DNA of 64,000 nucleotides from Streptococcus mitis. Its GTDB lineage: Bacteria; Bacillota; Bacilli; Lactobacillales; Streptococcaceae. The notes under the pieces were generated by a model. It had not been told where the DNA came from and made no database searches. It saw only the letters and a list, made by a program, of their open reading frames with translations. Location of the stretch: the NCBI RefSeq assembly GCF_009496155.1, contig NZ_WIJP01000013.1, forward strand, positions 1 to 64,000. The letters are read 5' to 3'. This document shows, piece after piece, positions 48,368-55,634 of the stretch; position 1 is the stretch's first letter; each line of letters begins with the position of its first letter. Made by a program: the position numbers and the translations under genes.

Positions 48368-48562
48368 TTACAAAGATTTCTTTTTCTTCCTAATTCTTTT
48401 GTCAATCATGTACAAAACGATAATCGAAAACAGCGGTGGTACAATATAACTCTTTTCACTCATTGTCAGCTGAAATCCCAGAGTTGCTAGTATCTTAAAG
48501 ATGAAAATATTCATCAAAAATAGAAAAATAAATACTAAAAAATATCTTAAAATCTTCTTCAT
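48368..48562 (-). CDS. Small membrane protein upstream of the regulator
   Basis: 64 residues, two membrane helices (YFLVFIFLFLMNIFIFKILA and IVPPLFSIIVLYMIDKRI) and a basic tail KRKKKSL-type. The RBS is weak (GAAAAGAA). It is 20 bases upstream of the regulator and co-directional. Size and topology are typical of bacteriocin immunity proteins, but no family is recognised. Confidence 0.55.
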   Translation of the reverse strand: MKKILRYFLVFIFLFLMNIFIFKILATLGFQLTMSEKSYIVPPLFSIIVLYMIDKRIRKKKKSL

Positions 48563-48992
48563 TTCTTTTCTTCAACTTTCCTAATTTCTACACCTATTTT
48601 ATCAAAAAATACATATAAAACTCCAAATAAACTCCAAACGATATAAATAAACACCTAAACTGCACTTTTTTTGCAAAAAAATAGGCAGAACAAACGTCCT
48701 ACCTACTAAAAATATGGTATGAAAGGAAATTGATGTTTTACTGTCACCCTAGGCAAGCTTGGAACAAATAAATCATTGATAGTAACCTTTACGACATCCT
48801 ATTTAAAGTTCCTTCAATTTCTAATATCCCCGCTATTTCTAAGCTACCTCTGGTATGATCTATTCATGGTCAGAATAGATAACACCGTTCTAAATTACGA
48901 TTCATCGTTACTCCTTTTAAAGTCCAATGTAATGCATTCTGAGATTATACTCTAGTCATTTTAGCACAGACTAACAAGTCATTCTTAACTGC
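48563..48992 (-). other. Intergenic region with a terminator copy and a decayed gene start
   Basis: 430 bases. Besides the terminator at 48675-48704, the minus strand has TATAAT (48944-48949), then AAAAGGAG and an ATG at 48905 opening MNRNLERCYLF followed by a stop at 48870. A promoter-RBS-ATG set with only 11 codons suggests the remnant of a lost peptide or immunity gene. The rest (48710-48865) has stops in all frames on this strand and shows nothing else. Confidence 0.45.
48675..48704 (-). terminator. Intrinsic terminator of the double-glycine peptide region (copy of 43863-43891)
   Basis: Minus strand AGGTAGGACG, TT, TGTTCTGCCT, then TATTTTTTT. Similarity to the terminator beyond the circular-bacteriocin cluster extends on both sides (TGCACTTTT before, AAAATAT after), about 50-60 bases in all. 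Confidence 0.85.
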
Positions 48993-49172
48993 TCACTCTA
49001 CTCGCTTTTTATTGACCTTATATCCTAGATAAAAGAGCCCAAATAAAACAGGGTAAATTTCTGGATAAAATAGGGTATTGATTGGATTTTTCAAAATCAC
49101 ATACGTTGCGATGTAGATAATGAGTGATACGGTAAAATATCCCTCAGCAAAACCTAATAAGAATTGTTTCAT
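48993..49172 (-). CDS. Small membrane protein, possible bacteriocin immunity protein
   Basis: 59 residues: MKQFLLGFAEGYFTVSLIIY, a first helix to about residue 27, a short NPINTLFYPEIYP loop, then a second helix and a basic end GYKVNKKRVE. AGGAG lies seven bases before the ATG at 49172. It lies between a BOX element and the terminator region. Two-helix basic proteins of this size accompany streptococcal bacteriocin peptides, hence the suggestion; no family match is claimed. Confidence 0.65.
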   Translation of the reverse strand: MKQFLLGFAEGYFTVSLIIYIATYVILKNPINTLFYPEIYPVLFGLFYLGYKVNKKRVE

Positions 49173-49187
49173 AATAGACTCCTATTT

Positions 49188-49293
49188 ATACTCAATGAAA
49201 ATCAAAGAGCAAACTAGGAAGCTAGCCACAGGCTGTACTTGAGTACGGCAAGGCGAAGCTGACGTGGTTTGAATTTGATTTTCGAAGAGTATT
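49188..49293. repeat. Minimal BOX element (boxA and boxC, no boxB)
   Basis: ATACTCAATGAAAATCAAAG, GCTAGCCACAGGC and CGGCAAGGCGAAGCTGACG, closing with TTTCGAAGAGTATT, without a boxB module. It interrupts the small-peptide region. Confidence 0.88.
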
Positions 49294-49358
49294 ACCTGAC
49301 AAGAATGGCGGAAAAACGCTACCATTCATATACACAAAATCCTTTTGATTCATGTTCT

Positions 49359-49575
49359 TCATTTATAGTTTTGATTATTTTTTGACAAATCTTTGCGAAA
49401 AATACCAAAATATCCTGCGAAAAGCAAACCAACTAAAGTCCATTGCTAATTAAAGGAGACTAACGAACCTGTACGAATCACATGAAGCGCGAGATTAAGA
49501 GTTATTCCCAACAAAGGAACATATAGTGGCTAGTTTAGGTAACAATGTATTGAGATTAAGGTTGCAGTAGTTCAT
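49359..49575 (-). pseudogene. Broken small membrane (immunity-type) gene
   Basis: Reading the minus strand from an ATG at 49575 gives MNYCNLNLNTLLPKLATICS and soon stops. After a frameshift near 49505 the frame continues LGITLNLALHVIRTGSLVSF. It then meets an amber codon (TAG, where TGG would read Trp) and proceeds as QWTLVGLLFAGYFGIFRKDL to a TGA at 49359. Two membrane-like segments and a basic tail fit a small immunity protein disabled by a frameshift and a nonsense change. Confidence 0.6.
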
Positions 49576-49578
49576 TAT

Positions 49579-49734
49579 CTAACGCCCACGACGAGCAAAA
49601 TCTGAACCGAATTTGTAACCAGCCCCAAATGCGCCAAATGCAATAGCACTTAGACCAAATATAATCGAAATAGGTTCAATCCCTCCTTCAATTACTTGCA
49701 AATCTTTCTCATCAACTACTTGAAATTTATCCAT
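49579..49734 (-). CDS. Double-glycine bacteriocin-like peptide (51 residues)
   Basis: MDKFQVVDEKDLQVIEGG is a typical double-glycine leader (18 residues, acidic, GG at -2/-1). The mature part of about 33 residues starts IEPISIIFGLSAIAFGAFGA and ends FARRGR, with several GxxxG spacings typical of two-peptide class IIb bacteriocins. AAGGAG is six bases before the ATG. The leader type is a ComAB/BlpAB substrate, and comA is ~6 kb away on the same strand. Its start overlaps the upstream gene by eight bases. Confidence 0.82.
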   Translation of the reverse strand: MDKFQVVDEKDLQVIEGGIEPISIIFGLSAIAFGAFGAGYKFGSDFARRGR

Positions 49735-49945
49735 TCTTTTCTCCTTTACTTCTATATAATAAAATGAATACCATTAAAAACAATGAAATTGTTGGTATAT
49801 TAAAATCATCAAACCATGTAGGCAAGGGTAGCTTATTCACATCAGCTACCAACCTGATAATTGTATAAGATATTGAACTAAGTAATACCATAAGCTCAGG
49901 CCAAATCTTCAACATTAATTTAACAAATTTCATATATATATACAA
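49727..49945 (-). CDS. Small two-helix membrane protein between two bacteriocin peptides
   Basis: Up to 72 residues (start at 49945 or at the Met four codons later, 49933). There are two hydrophobic segments (LMVLLSSISYTIIRLV and IPTISLFLMVFILLY) and a basic end RSKGEKNG. No clear Shine-Dalgarno; it begins three bases after the upstream stop, so translation is probably coupled. The location between two double-glycine peptides suggests an immunity protein. Confidence 0.6.
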   Translation of the reverse strand: MYIYMKFVKLMLKIWPELMVLLSSISYTIIRLVADVNKLPLPTWFDDFNIPTISLFLMVFILLYRSKGEKNG

Positions 49946-49947
49946 AA

Positions 49948-50145
49948 TTATGGTCGATTAGCATAATATCCTGCAGCTATGCCCGCACCTGCTGAAACTG
50001 TAGCAAGCGCAGCTACACCTCCAATTAATTTCCAACCAATAACTACACCACCAATAATAATTGGTGCAATTCCCCCATCCACATCCATTAACTCTTCTTC
50101 TGTAAGAGCTACAAAGTTCTGTTCCATTTTGTCAAAATTTGTCAT
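49948..50145 (-). CDS. Double-glycine class IIb-type bacteriocin precursor (65 residues)
   Basis: The leader MTNFDKMEQNFVALTEEELM continues to DVDGG at residues 21-25. The core (about 40 residues) starts IAPIIIGGVVIGWKLIGGVA and ends GYYANRP, rich in Gly/Ala with GxxxG motifs. AAGGAG lies eight bases before the ATG at 50145. Export through a C39-peptidase transporter (ComA or BlpA) would remove the leader. It is the first conventional gene downstream of the micro-ORF array, with no terminator visible between them. Confidence 0.85.
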   Translation of the reverse strand: MTNFDKMEQNFVALTEEELMDVDGGIAPIIIGGVVIGWKLIGGVAALATVSAGAGIAAGYYANRP

Positions 50146-50175
50146 CTTTTTTCTCCTTTATTTCTATTTTTTAGT

Positions 50176-50223
50176 TTACGATTTCTGGCTCTTAAACCAT
50201 TTTAAAAACCAGAATAGATAAAT
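50176..50223 (-). pseudogene. Array micro-ORF 7, decayed (ATT in place of ATG)
   Basis: At the aligned start the codon is ATT; the frame then reads YLFWFLKWFKSQKS and stops. AAGGA is still present. Either the unit is dead or it uses a rare ATT start. Its end lies 31 bases before the double-glycine peptide gene. Confidence 0.5.
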
Positions 50224-50290
50224 TACTGAATTCCTTTTCGTCTCACTTATCTATTTGAGAAGTGATTTAAAATGAACAGGTAAATTTCAT

Positions 50291-50341
50291 TTATTTTAAA
50301 TACCATTTGATAAACCATGGCAATAAGATTGGTAAATACAT
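50291..50341 (-). CDS. Array micro-ORF 6
   Basis: MYLPILLPWFIKWYLK then TAA, AAGGAG eight bases before the ATG. The most divergent intact unit, with a second Trp; substitutions keep hydrophobic/aromatic character. Confidence 0.62.
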   Translation of the reverse strand: MYLPILLPWFIKWYLK

Positions 50342-50414
50342 CGCGTAGTCTCCTTCCTTTTCCTCTTACTTATCTATTCGAAAAACAATTCAAAAATGTA
50401 CAACTAATTAAATT

Positions 50415-50465
50415 TTATTTAAAAAATAATTTAGTAAACCATGGGTAGAACATTGATATAAACAT
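50415..50465 (-). CDS. Array micro-ORF 5
   Basis: MFISMFYPWFTKLFFK then TAA, AAGGAG eight bases before the ATG. Same peptide as units 2 and 3, although the flanking DNA differs (TTCAAATA octamer). Confidence 0.62.
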   Translation of the reverse strand: MFISMFYPWFTKLFFK

Positions 50466-50540
50466 GAACTAGGCTCCTTTCGTTTCCCTCTTACTTATCT
50501 ATTTGAAAAACAATCCAAAAACGTACAACCAAATTAAATT

Positions 50541-50591
50541 TTATTTAAAAAATAATTTAATGTACCATGAATAGAAAATTGGTAGATACAT
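50541..50591 (-). CDS. Array micro-ORF 4
   Basis: MYLPIFYSWYIKLFFK then TAA, AAGGAG eight bases before the ATG. It differs from the others by P-to-S before the Trp and F-to-Y after it, yet keeps W, K and length. Confidence 0.62.
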   Translation of the reverse strand: MYLPIFYSWYIKLFFK

Positions 50592-50665
50592 GAAGCAAAC
50601 TCCTTTCCTTTTCTTCTCACTTATCTATTCGAAAAAGAATTCGAAAATGTACAACTAAATTAAAT

Positions 50666-50716
50666 TTATTTGAAAAATAATTTAGTAAACCATGGGTAGA
50701 ACATTGATATAAACAT
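50666..50716 (-). CDS. Array micro-ORF 3
   Basis: MFISMFYPWFTKLFFK then TAA, AGGAG eight bases before the ATG. The whole unit is nearly identical to unit 2, evidence of recent tandem duplication. Confidence 0.62.
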   Translation of the reverse strand: MFISMFYPWFTKLFFK

Positions 50717-50790
50717 GAATCAGACTCCTCTCTTTTTCCTCTTACCTATTTATTCGAAAAAGAATTCGAAAACGTACAACTAAATTAAAT

Positions 50791-50841
50791 TTATTTGAAA
50801 AATAATTTAGTAAACCATGGGTAGAACATTGATATAAACAT
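50791..50841 (-). CDS. Array micro-ORF 2
   Basis: MFISMFYPWFTKLFFK then TAA, AGGAG eight bases before the ATG. Identical in protein to units 3 and 5. Confidence 0.62.
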   Translation of the reverse strand: MFISMFYPWFTKLFFK

Positions 50842-50916
50842 GAATCAGACTCCTCTCTTTTTCCTCTTACCTATTTATTCGAAAAAGAATTCGAAAACGT
50901 ACAACCAAATTAAATT

Positions 50917-50967
50917 TTATTTAAAAAATAATTTAATGAACCATGGATAAAAACCGGTCACATACAT
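50917..50967 (-). CDS. Array micro-ORF 1
   Basis: MYVTGFYPWFIKLFFK then TAA. GGAGGA lies seven bases before the ATG. It is the unit closest to the perfect cin-box. 16 residues, six aromatic plus Trp, two Lys. Translation is supported only by RBS, spacing and conservation among units. Confidence 0.62.
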   Translation of the reverse strand: MYVTGFYPWFIKLFFK

Positions 50968-50997
50968 AAATATTCCTCCTTTTCTTCCTTATCTATC

Positions 50998-51005
50998 TAT
51001 TCGTA
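50998..51005 (-). promoter_or_regulatory. cin-box (ComX late-competence promoter) heading the array
   Basis: The minus strand reads TACGAATA exactly, the -10-like core recognised by the competence sigma factor ComX. An upstream T-rich CTTTT lies ~12 bases before it. It sits 31 bases before the first micro-ORF ATG and ~40 bases past the acpP terminator, so transcription would begin afresh here. Confidence 0.72.
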
Positions 51006-51046
51006 ATTCCCACTAAAAGTTCTAAATTTTTTATTTTTCCTGACAA

Positions 51047-51075
51047 TAAAAAAGCAACACGACTTGCATGTTGCT
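51047..51075 (-). terminator. Intrinsic terminator of the plsX-acpP transcript
   Basis: Minus strand AGCAACA, nine-base loop, TGTTGCT, then TTTTTT, six bases after the acpP stop. It separates acpP from the array. Confidence 0.88.
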
Positions 51076-51080
51076 TCTTA

Positions 51081-51317
51081 CTATTCTTTACTTTTGACGA
51101 CTTCTACCACATCTCCTACACTTTGGAGTTGGTCAATTTCCTCATCGCTGATTTCGATATTAAATTCATCTTCCAGTGTCAAGATAAACTCCATCAAGTC
51201 AACTGAGTCCGCATCCAAATCGTCTTTCAGACTCAAGGATTCTGTCACGACAAAGTCCTCTCCCTGTCGCTCTTGGATAATGGTCACAATACGGTCAAAA
51301 ATTTCTTTTTCTGTCAT
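51081..51317 (-). CDS. acpP: Acyl carrier protein (second copy type, with plsX)
   Basis: 78 residues, all-helical acidic ACP. The phosphopantetheine serine is in LDADSVDLMEFILTLEDEF (Ser at about 37), a DSVD rather than the common DSLD. It carries acyl chains for phospholipid synthesis. It follows plsX by five bases, suggesting use with the PlsX acyltransferase; the fatty-acid-synthesis ACP of streptococci is normally encoded in the fab cluster elsewhere. Confidence 0.93.
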   Translation of the reverse strand: MTEKEIFDRIVTIIQERQGEDFVVTESLSLKDDLDADSVDLMEFILTLEDEFNIEISDEEIDQLQSVGDVVEVVKSKE

Positions 51318-51322
51318 CTCTT

Positions 51323-52315
51323 TTATTCTCCTGAAAATTCACGCGCAGTCTGGGCAACTACGTCTGTTTCTAGCATGGTACGAATCTGGCGAATCGTACT
51401 ATAAACAGCCTTGGCATCGCTTGAGCCATGAGTCTTGACAACTGGTGCCTTGACACCAAACAAGACTGCTCCACCAACATCTGAGTAGTTGAGCTGTTTT
51501 TTCAAACCTCTGAGGCTATCCTTGAGAAGGAGGGCACCTAGTTTCGCTCGAAGACCACCACCTGTAATAGCGGTCTTGAGCAAGTCCATGATTCCCATAG
51601 CTGTCCCTTCGATGGATTTGAGTACAGCGTTTCCCGTGAAACCATCTGCCACGACAACATCCGCAACGCCATTCATCAAATCACGCGCTTCCACGTTTCC
51701 GATAAAGTTCAAACTTTCATCAGCCGCCAGCAATTCATAGGTTTCCTTACGAAGCGGGTCGCCCTTACTACTCTCTGTTCCGTTGTTAAGCAAGCCAACG
51801 CGTGGTTGCGCAATTCCACGGACATTTTTAGCATAGAAGGAACCTAGGACAGCGTATTGATGGAGGTGCTGGGCTGTATTTTCCGCATTGGCACCGAGGT
51901 CCAGCATGTCAAAACCTTTTCCATCTACAGTCGGCAAGGTCGACATAAGCCCAGGTCGATCGATATTCTTGATACGACCCACGATGAAAAATCCTGCTGC
52001 TAGTAAAGCACCTGTATTCCCAGCCGAGAGTATAGCATCTGCCTCTCCATCTTTGACAGCCTTGGCCGCCAAGACCATACTGGCATTTTTCTTCTTCCGA
52101 ATAGCTCTTGTAGGTTCATCGTCCGAATCAATCTTCTCATCCGTATGGATAATGCTAACGCGCTCTGTCGCTGTCAGATATTGCTTGATTTTAGCTTCAT
52201 CTCCGTAGAGTTGAACCTCGATATCTGAAAAGTCAGCTAGGGCTTGATTGACACCCTCAACGATGGCTTGGGGTGCGTAATCGCCCCCCATGGCATCTAC
52301 TGCGATTTTTTTCAT
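51323..52315 (-). CDS. plsX: Phosphate acyltransferase PlsX
   Basis: 330 residues. [20 protein letters not shown] at the N-terminus, [20 protein letters not shown] (about 94-113), [18 protein letters not shown] and [17 protein letters not shown] are PlsX signatures. It converts acyl-ACP and phosphate to acyl-phosphate for PlsY. The start overlaps the recO stop by four bases. Confidence 0.96.
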   Translation of the reverse strand: MKKIAVDAMGGDYAPQAIVEGVNQALADFSDIEVQLYGDEAKIKQYLTATERVSIIHTDEKIDSDDEPTRAIRKKKNASMVLAAKAVKDGEADAILSAGNTGALLAAGFFIVGRIKNIDRPGLMSTLPTVDGKGFDMLDLGANAENTAQHLHQYAVLGSFYAKNVRGIAQPRVGLLNNGTESSKGDPLRKETYELLAADESLNFIGNVEARDLMNGVADVVVADGFTGNAVLKSIEGTAMGIMDLLKTAITGGGLRAKLGALLLKDSLRGLKKQLNYSDVGGAVLFGVKAPVVKTHGSSDAKAVYSTIRQIRTMLETDVVAQTAREFSGE

Positions 52316-53082
52316 TTCTTTTCCTCTTTTAGTAATTGTCCCCAGTCTGCTAGGGAATCAATAAATTTCTTTGATTTTAGGTGAATCCCAACGTACTCTT
52401 CATAGAGTTGATCTATAAACTGGCGTAGTTCTTGCTTGATTTCAGGCTTGAGCGAAATGGTCTCCAAGGTTTCAAAATCAATAGCTTGAAATTGATTGAG
52501 CAGATAAGGGATATTGGGATTGAGATGGCAACGTCTCTCATCCTCATGATAATGCTCTGGACAGAGGCAGGCTCCATATTTGAAAGAAAAGTCAAAAGCC
52601 TGACCAACCCGATGGCAAAAGACACACTCATTAAAATTGAGGCTAATCCCAAATCGAGTCAAGATTTGAATTTCAAAAATGTTAGTCAAAACCTGATAAT
52701 CCAAGCCAGCTTCCATCAATTCCAAAGTCTTTTGCAAAAAAGCAAACAAGGGAGCATCCTGCTGATTATCCTGCAAACTAGCATCAGCAAGAGCTGCCAC
52801 ATAGGTCGCATAAGCCATGACAAAGAGGTCGCTATTAATCTTGGGAAAAGTCATCACCTCATGATAGTCCTCGATGTAGCTGAGCCCGTCATCATTGATT
52901 CGCAGGAGAAATCGTGCCAACACCAAGGGTTGAATAACAGGCGCCAGTTTGGATTGACCAGCATGTTTAACGAAAAACATCCGTTTCCCAGCCTGCTCTG
53001 TAAAAATCTTGACTAGCTTGTCATCCTCACGAAAATTGCGATTGTAGAGCACCAAGCCTTGACTCGTGATAGACTGAATCAT
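52312..53082 (-). CDS. recO: DNA repair protein RecO
   Basis: 256 residues. The N-terminal OB-fold ([20 protein letters not shown]) is followed by a helical C-domain with a zinc site formed by [10 protein letters not shown] and GACLCPEHY (about 153-178). It loads RecA on SSB-coated DNA with RecF and RecR. It overlaps the aminotransferase stop by four bases and plsX by four bases, a compact operon. Confidence 0.94.
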   Translation of the reverse strand: MIQSITSQGLVLYNRNFREDDKLVKIFTEQAGKRMFFVKHAGQSKLAPVIQPLVLARFLLRINDDGLSYIEDYHEVMTFPKINSDLFVMAYATYVAALADASLQDNQQDAPLFAFLQKTLELMEAGLDYQVLTNIFEIQILTRFGISLNFNECVFCHRVGQAFDFSFKYGACLCPEHYHEDERRCHLNPNIPYLLNQFQAIDFETLETISLKPEIKQELRQFIDQLYEEYVGIHLKSKKFIDSLADWGQLLKEEKK

Positions 53083-54248
53083 GCTTCTCTCATGTACTCC
53101 TCAAGTCGTTTCATGGCTTCTTTGATCGTCTCCATGCTGGCTGCATAAGACAGACGAACATATCCTTCTCCGTAGCGACCAAAAGCTGCACCAGGGATAA
53201 AGGCAACAGCCTTCTTCTGGGCAAAATCTTTCAGAAAAGCAAAAGAATCTTGATTGTAACCCGCTGGAATCTTAGCAAAGATATAGAAGGCACCGTCTGG
53301 TTTGATAATCTCAAAACCAAGAGCAGTCATTTTCTCGATAATATAGTCCCGACGCTGGATGTATTCCTTCTTCATAGGTTCCGCATCGTTTTTACCAGCC
53401 GTCAAGGCTTCTACCGCAGCATGTTGAGCCATGGTATTTGCGGCAGTAACCAAATATTGGTGACTCTTGATTAACTGGGCTGTAAAGGCCGCAGGAGCAA
53501 AAATCAGCCCCAAACGCCAACCTGTCATGGCATGCGATTTAGACAAACCATTGATGATAATAGCCTGATCTCTCAACATGGTTCCCAGAGACACATGGGC
53601 TTCCCCTGTGTAGGTCAATTCTGAGTAAACCTCATCACAGACAACGAAAATCTCATACTTGCGTAAAACAGCTGCCAAAGCTTCCAACTGCTCCCGATTA
53701 TAAGTAATTCCTGTCGGATTGGCTGGATAATTGAGAATAACCGCCTTGAGCTTGTCACCCTGCTCCAAAATGGCCTTTTCCAACATCTCAGGAGTCAAGA
53801 CAAACCCATTTTCAGTTGTGTCAATCTCGACAATCTCTGCCCCAACTAGATTGACAATTGGCTCATAGCCTGGATAGGCAGGAGCTGGCAAGAGCACCTT
53901 GTCTCCCTCTTCCAAAATAGCTGTCAAAGTAGCAGATAAGGCCTCTGTCGCCCCAATTGTAACCAAGATTTCATTTTCAGGAGCATAGTCCAGTTGGTAC
54001 TTTTCCTTAACAAAGTCACTGGCTGCCTGACGTAGAGTCAGCAGACCACTCATCCCTGTATAGTAGGATTGGTTCTGATCAATCGCTCGCTTGGCCGCCT
54101 CCTTGACATGATCTGGCGTTGTAAAGTCAGGTTCCCCCAAAGTCAAACGCAAGACCCCAGGAATCTCCGAAATAGCCTGGTCAAACTGACGAATCAACGA
54201 AACTTGAATCTTATCTAACTGTTTATTAAAGCGCTTAGTTAAGTCCAT
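53079..54248 (-). CDS. Class I/II PLP-dependent aminotransferase (aromatic/aspartate type)
   Basis: 389 residues. [18 protein letters not shown] at about 35-52; [19 protein letters not shown] (about 172-190); the PLP lysine in [15 protein letters not shown] (about 234-248); and [19 protein letters not shown] near the end. It transfers amino groups between an amino acid, probably aromatic, and 2-oxoglutarate. It is the first gene of the aminotransferase-recO-plsX-acpP operon. Confidence 0.92.
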   Translation of the reverse strand: MDLTKRFNKQLDKIQVSLIRQFDQAISEIPGVLRLTLGEPDFTTPDHVKEAAKRAIDQNQSYYTGMSGLLTLRQAASDFVKEKYQLDYAPENEILVTIGATEALSATLTAILEEGDKVLLPAPAYPGYEPIVNLVGAEIVEIDTTENGFVLTPEMLEKAILEQGDKLKAVILNYPANPTGITYNREQLEALAAVLRKYEIFVVCDEVYSELTYTGEAHVSLGTMLRDQAIIINGLSKSHAMTGWRLGLIFAPAAFTAQLIKSHQYLVTAANTMAQHAAVEALTAGKNDAEPMKKEYIQRRDYIIEKMTALGFEIIKPDGAFYIFAKIPAGYNQDSFAFLKDFAQKKAVAFIPGAAFGRYGEGYVRLSYAASMETIKEAMKRLEEYMREA

Positions 54249-54396
54249 AGATACCTCCTACTTTCAAAACGTATCTCTATTATACTACAAAAGCCCCCCG
54301 ACCGCAAAAATACATTATAGAATAGCTTTCCACTTTCTATTTTACTTTTCCTGTTGACAGGTCTATAATGGTAACAGATTCTATTTGGAGGTTTTT

Positions 54397-55407
54397 ATGT
54401 CATTTCTATCAAAAAATGGAGCAGGTATCTTGGCCTGCTTTCTCATTTCTATCGTATCTTGGTACTTAGGAGGATTCTTCCCTGTTATTGGCGCGCCCGT
54501 TTTTGCCATTTTCATAGGTATGCTCCTACATCCCTTTCTCTCGTCCTATAAACAACTGGATGCTGGGTTGACCTTTAGTTCTAAAAAATTGCTCCAATAT
54601 GCCGTTGTCTTGCTTGGTTTTGGTCTCAATATCTCTCAAGTCTTCGCAGTCGGGCAATCTTCACTCCCTGTTATCCTTTCCACCATCTCAATAGCCTTGA
54701 TTGTTGCCTATCTCTTCCAGCGTTTCTTTGCAATGGACACAAAACTGGCTACCTTGATTGGAGTGGGTTCTTCCATCTGTGGGGGCTCTGCCATTGCAGC
54801 GACAGCGCCCGTTATCCATGCAAAGGAAAAGGAAGTAGCCCAAGCCATCTCCGTTATCTTTTTCTTCAACGTCTTGGCTGCGCTCATCTTTCCAACCCTA
54901 GGCACCTGGCTTCATCTATCCAATGACGGCTTCGCCCTCTTTGCAGGAACTGCAGTCAACGATACTTCCTCTGTAACGGCTACCGCCAGCTCTTGGGACA
55001 GTCTCTACCAGACTAATACCCTCGAATCCGCAACCATTGTCAAACTTACGCGGACACTGGCTATCATCCCCATCACTCTCTTTCTCTCCTACTGGCAAAG
55101 TCGCGAGCAAAAAAATAAGCAAGGATTACAACTGAAAAAAGTCTTCCCACTTTTTATCCTTTACTTTATCCTTGCATCTCTCCTAACCACCCTGCTGACC
55201 TCTCTCGGTGTGTCCAGTAGTTTCTTTACCCCTCTCAAACAACTCTCCAAATTCCTCATTATCATGGCCATGAGTGCTATCGGTCTCAAAACCAATCTGG
55301 TAGCTATGGTCAAATCCAGTGGAAAATCCATTATTCTCGGAGCCATCTGCTGGATTGCCATCATCCTCACCAGTCTTGGTATGCAGATCCTTATCGGCAT
55401 TTTCTAA
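54397..55407 (+). CDS. YeiH/UPF0324-family membrane protein
   Basis: 336 residues from the ATG at 54397 (GGAGG six bases upstream). About ten membrane helices; [23 protein letters not shown] (about 127-149) and [18 protein letters not shown] (about 186-203) are the UPF0324 signatures. Relatives are thought to be anion or sulfite-type transporters, but function is unproven. It is the only conventional plus-strand gene in this half of the window and is divergent from the aminotransferase operon across ~150 bases. Confidence 0.87.
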   Translation: MSFLSKNGAGILACFLISIVSWYLGGFFPVIGAPVFAIFIGMLLHPFLSSYKQLDAGLTFSSKKLLQYAVVLLGFGLNISQVFAVGQSSLPVILSTISIALIVAYLFQRFFAMDTKLATLIGVGSSICGGSAIAATAPVIHAKEKEVAQAISVIFFFNVLAALIFPTLGTWLHLSNDGFALFAGTAVNDTSSVTATASSWDSLYQTNTLESATIVKLTRTLAIIPITLFLSYWQSREQKNKQGLQLKKVFPLFILYFILASLLTTLLTSLGVSSSFFTPLKQLSKFLIIMAMSAIGLKTNLVAMVKSSGKSIILGAICWIAIILTSLGMQILIGIF

Positions 55408-55602
55408 CACTCTTCTAAAATCTCTTCAAGCCACGTCAACGTCGCCTTACCGTAGGTATGGTTACTGACTTCGTCAGTTCTATCCACAACCTCAAAACAG
55501 TGTTTCGAGCTGACTTCGTCAGTTCTATCTGCAACTTCAAAATAGTGTTTTGAGCAACCTGCGGCTAGTTTCCTCTTTGCTCTTTGATTTTCATTGAGTA
55601 TA
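55407..55602. repeat. BOX element (boxA, two boxB-like modules, boxC)
   Basis: The boxA end (TCTTCAAGCCACGTCAACG, GCCTTACCGTAGG) starts at the YeiH-like gene stop codon. Two modules and the boxC end (TTTGATTTTCATTGAGTATA) follow. The boxA start (ACACTCTTCT) is slightly degenerate. Confidence 0.9.
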
Positions 55603-55606
55603 ACAC

Positions 55607-55632
55607 AAAAGGTAGCCCACCAGCTACCTTTT
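55607..55632. terminator. Bidirectional terminator between convergent genes
   Basis: AAAAGGTAGC, six-base loop, GCTACCTTTT, T-rich on both strands. It serves the YeiH-like gene (through the BOX) and the CoA-binding gene. Confidence 0.82.
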
Positions 55633-55634
55633 TC

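Larger units (their letters stand above)
50176..51005 (-). repeat. Tandem array of about 125-bp units, each with an RBS and a 16-codon open frame
   Basis: Seven head-to-tail units with starts at 50967, 50841, 50716, 50591, 50465, 50341 and 50223 (spacings 126, 125, 125, 126, 124, 118). Every unit has a cin-box-like octamer, GGAG or AGGAG, a spacer of eight or so bases, a 16-codon frame and a ~40-base A/T-rich spacer with TTGTACNTTTT. Units 2 and 3 are almost identical, showing recent duplication. The octamer is TACGAATA in the first unit, TTCGAATA in units 2, 3, 4 and 6, TTCAAATA in unit 5 and CTCAAATA in unit 7. There are no CRISPR-like unique spacers. Confidence 0.92.

Noticed and set aside
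50230..51005. Possible CRISPR array
   Set aside because: The ~125-bp units are near-identical throughout, with no short palindromic repeat and no unique spacers; each contains an RBS and ORF instead.
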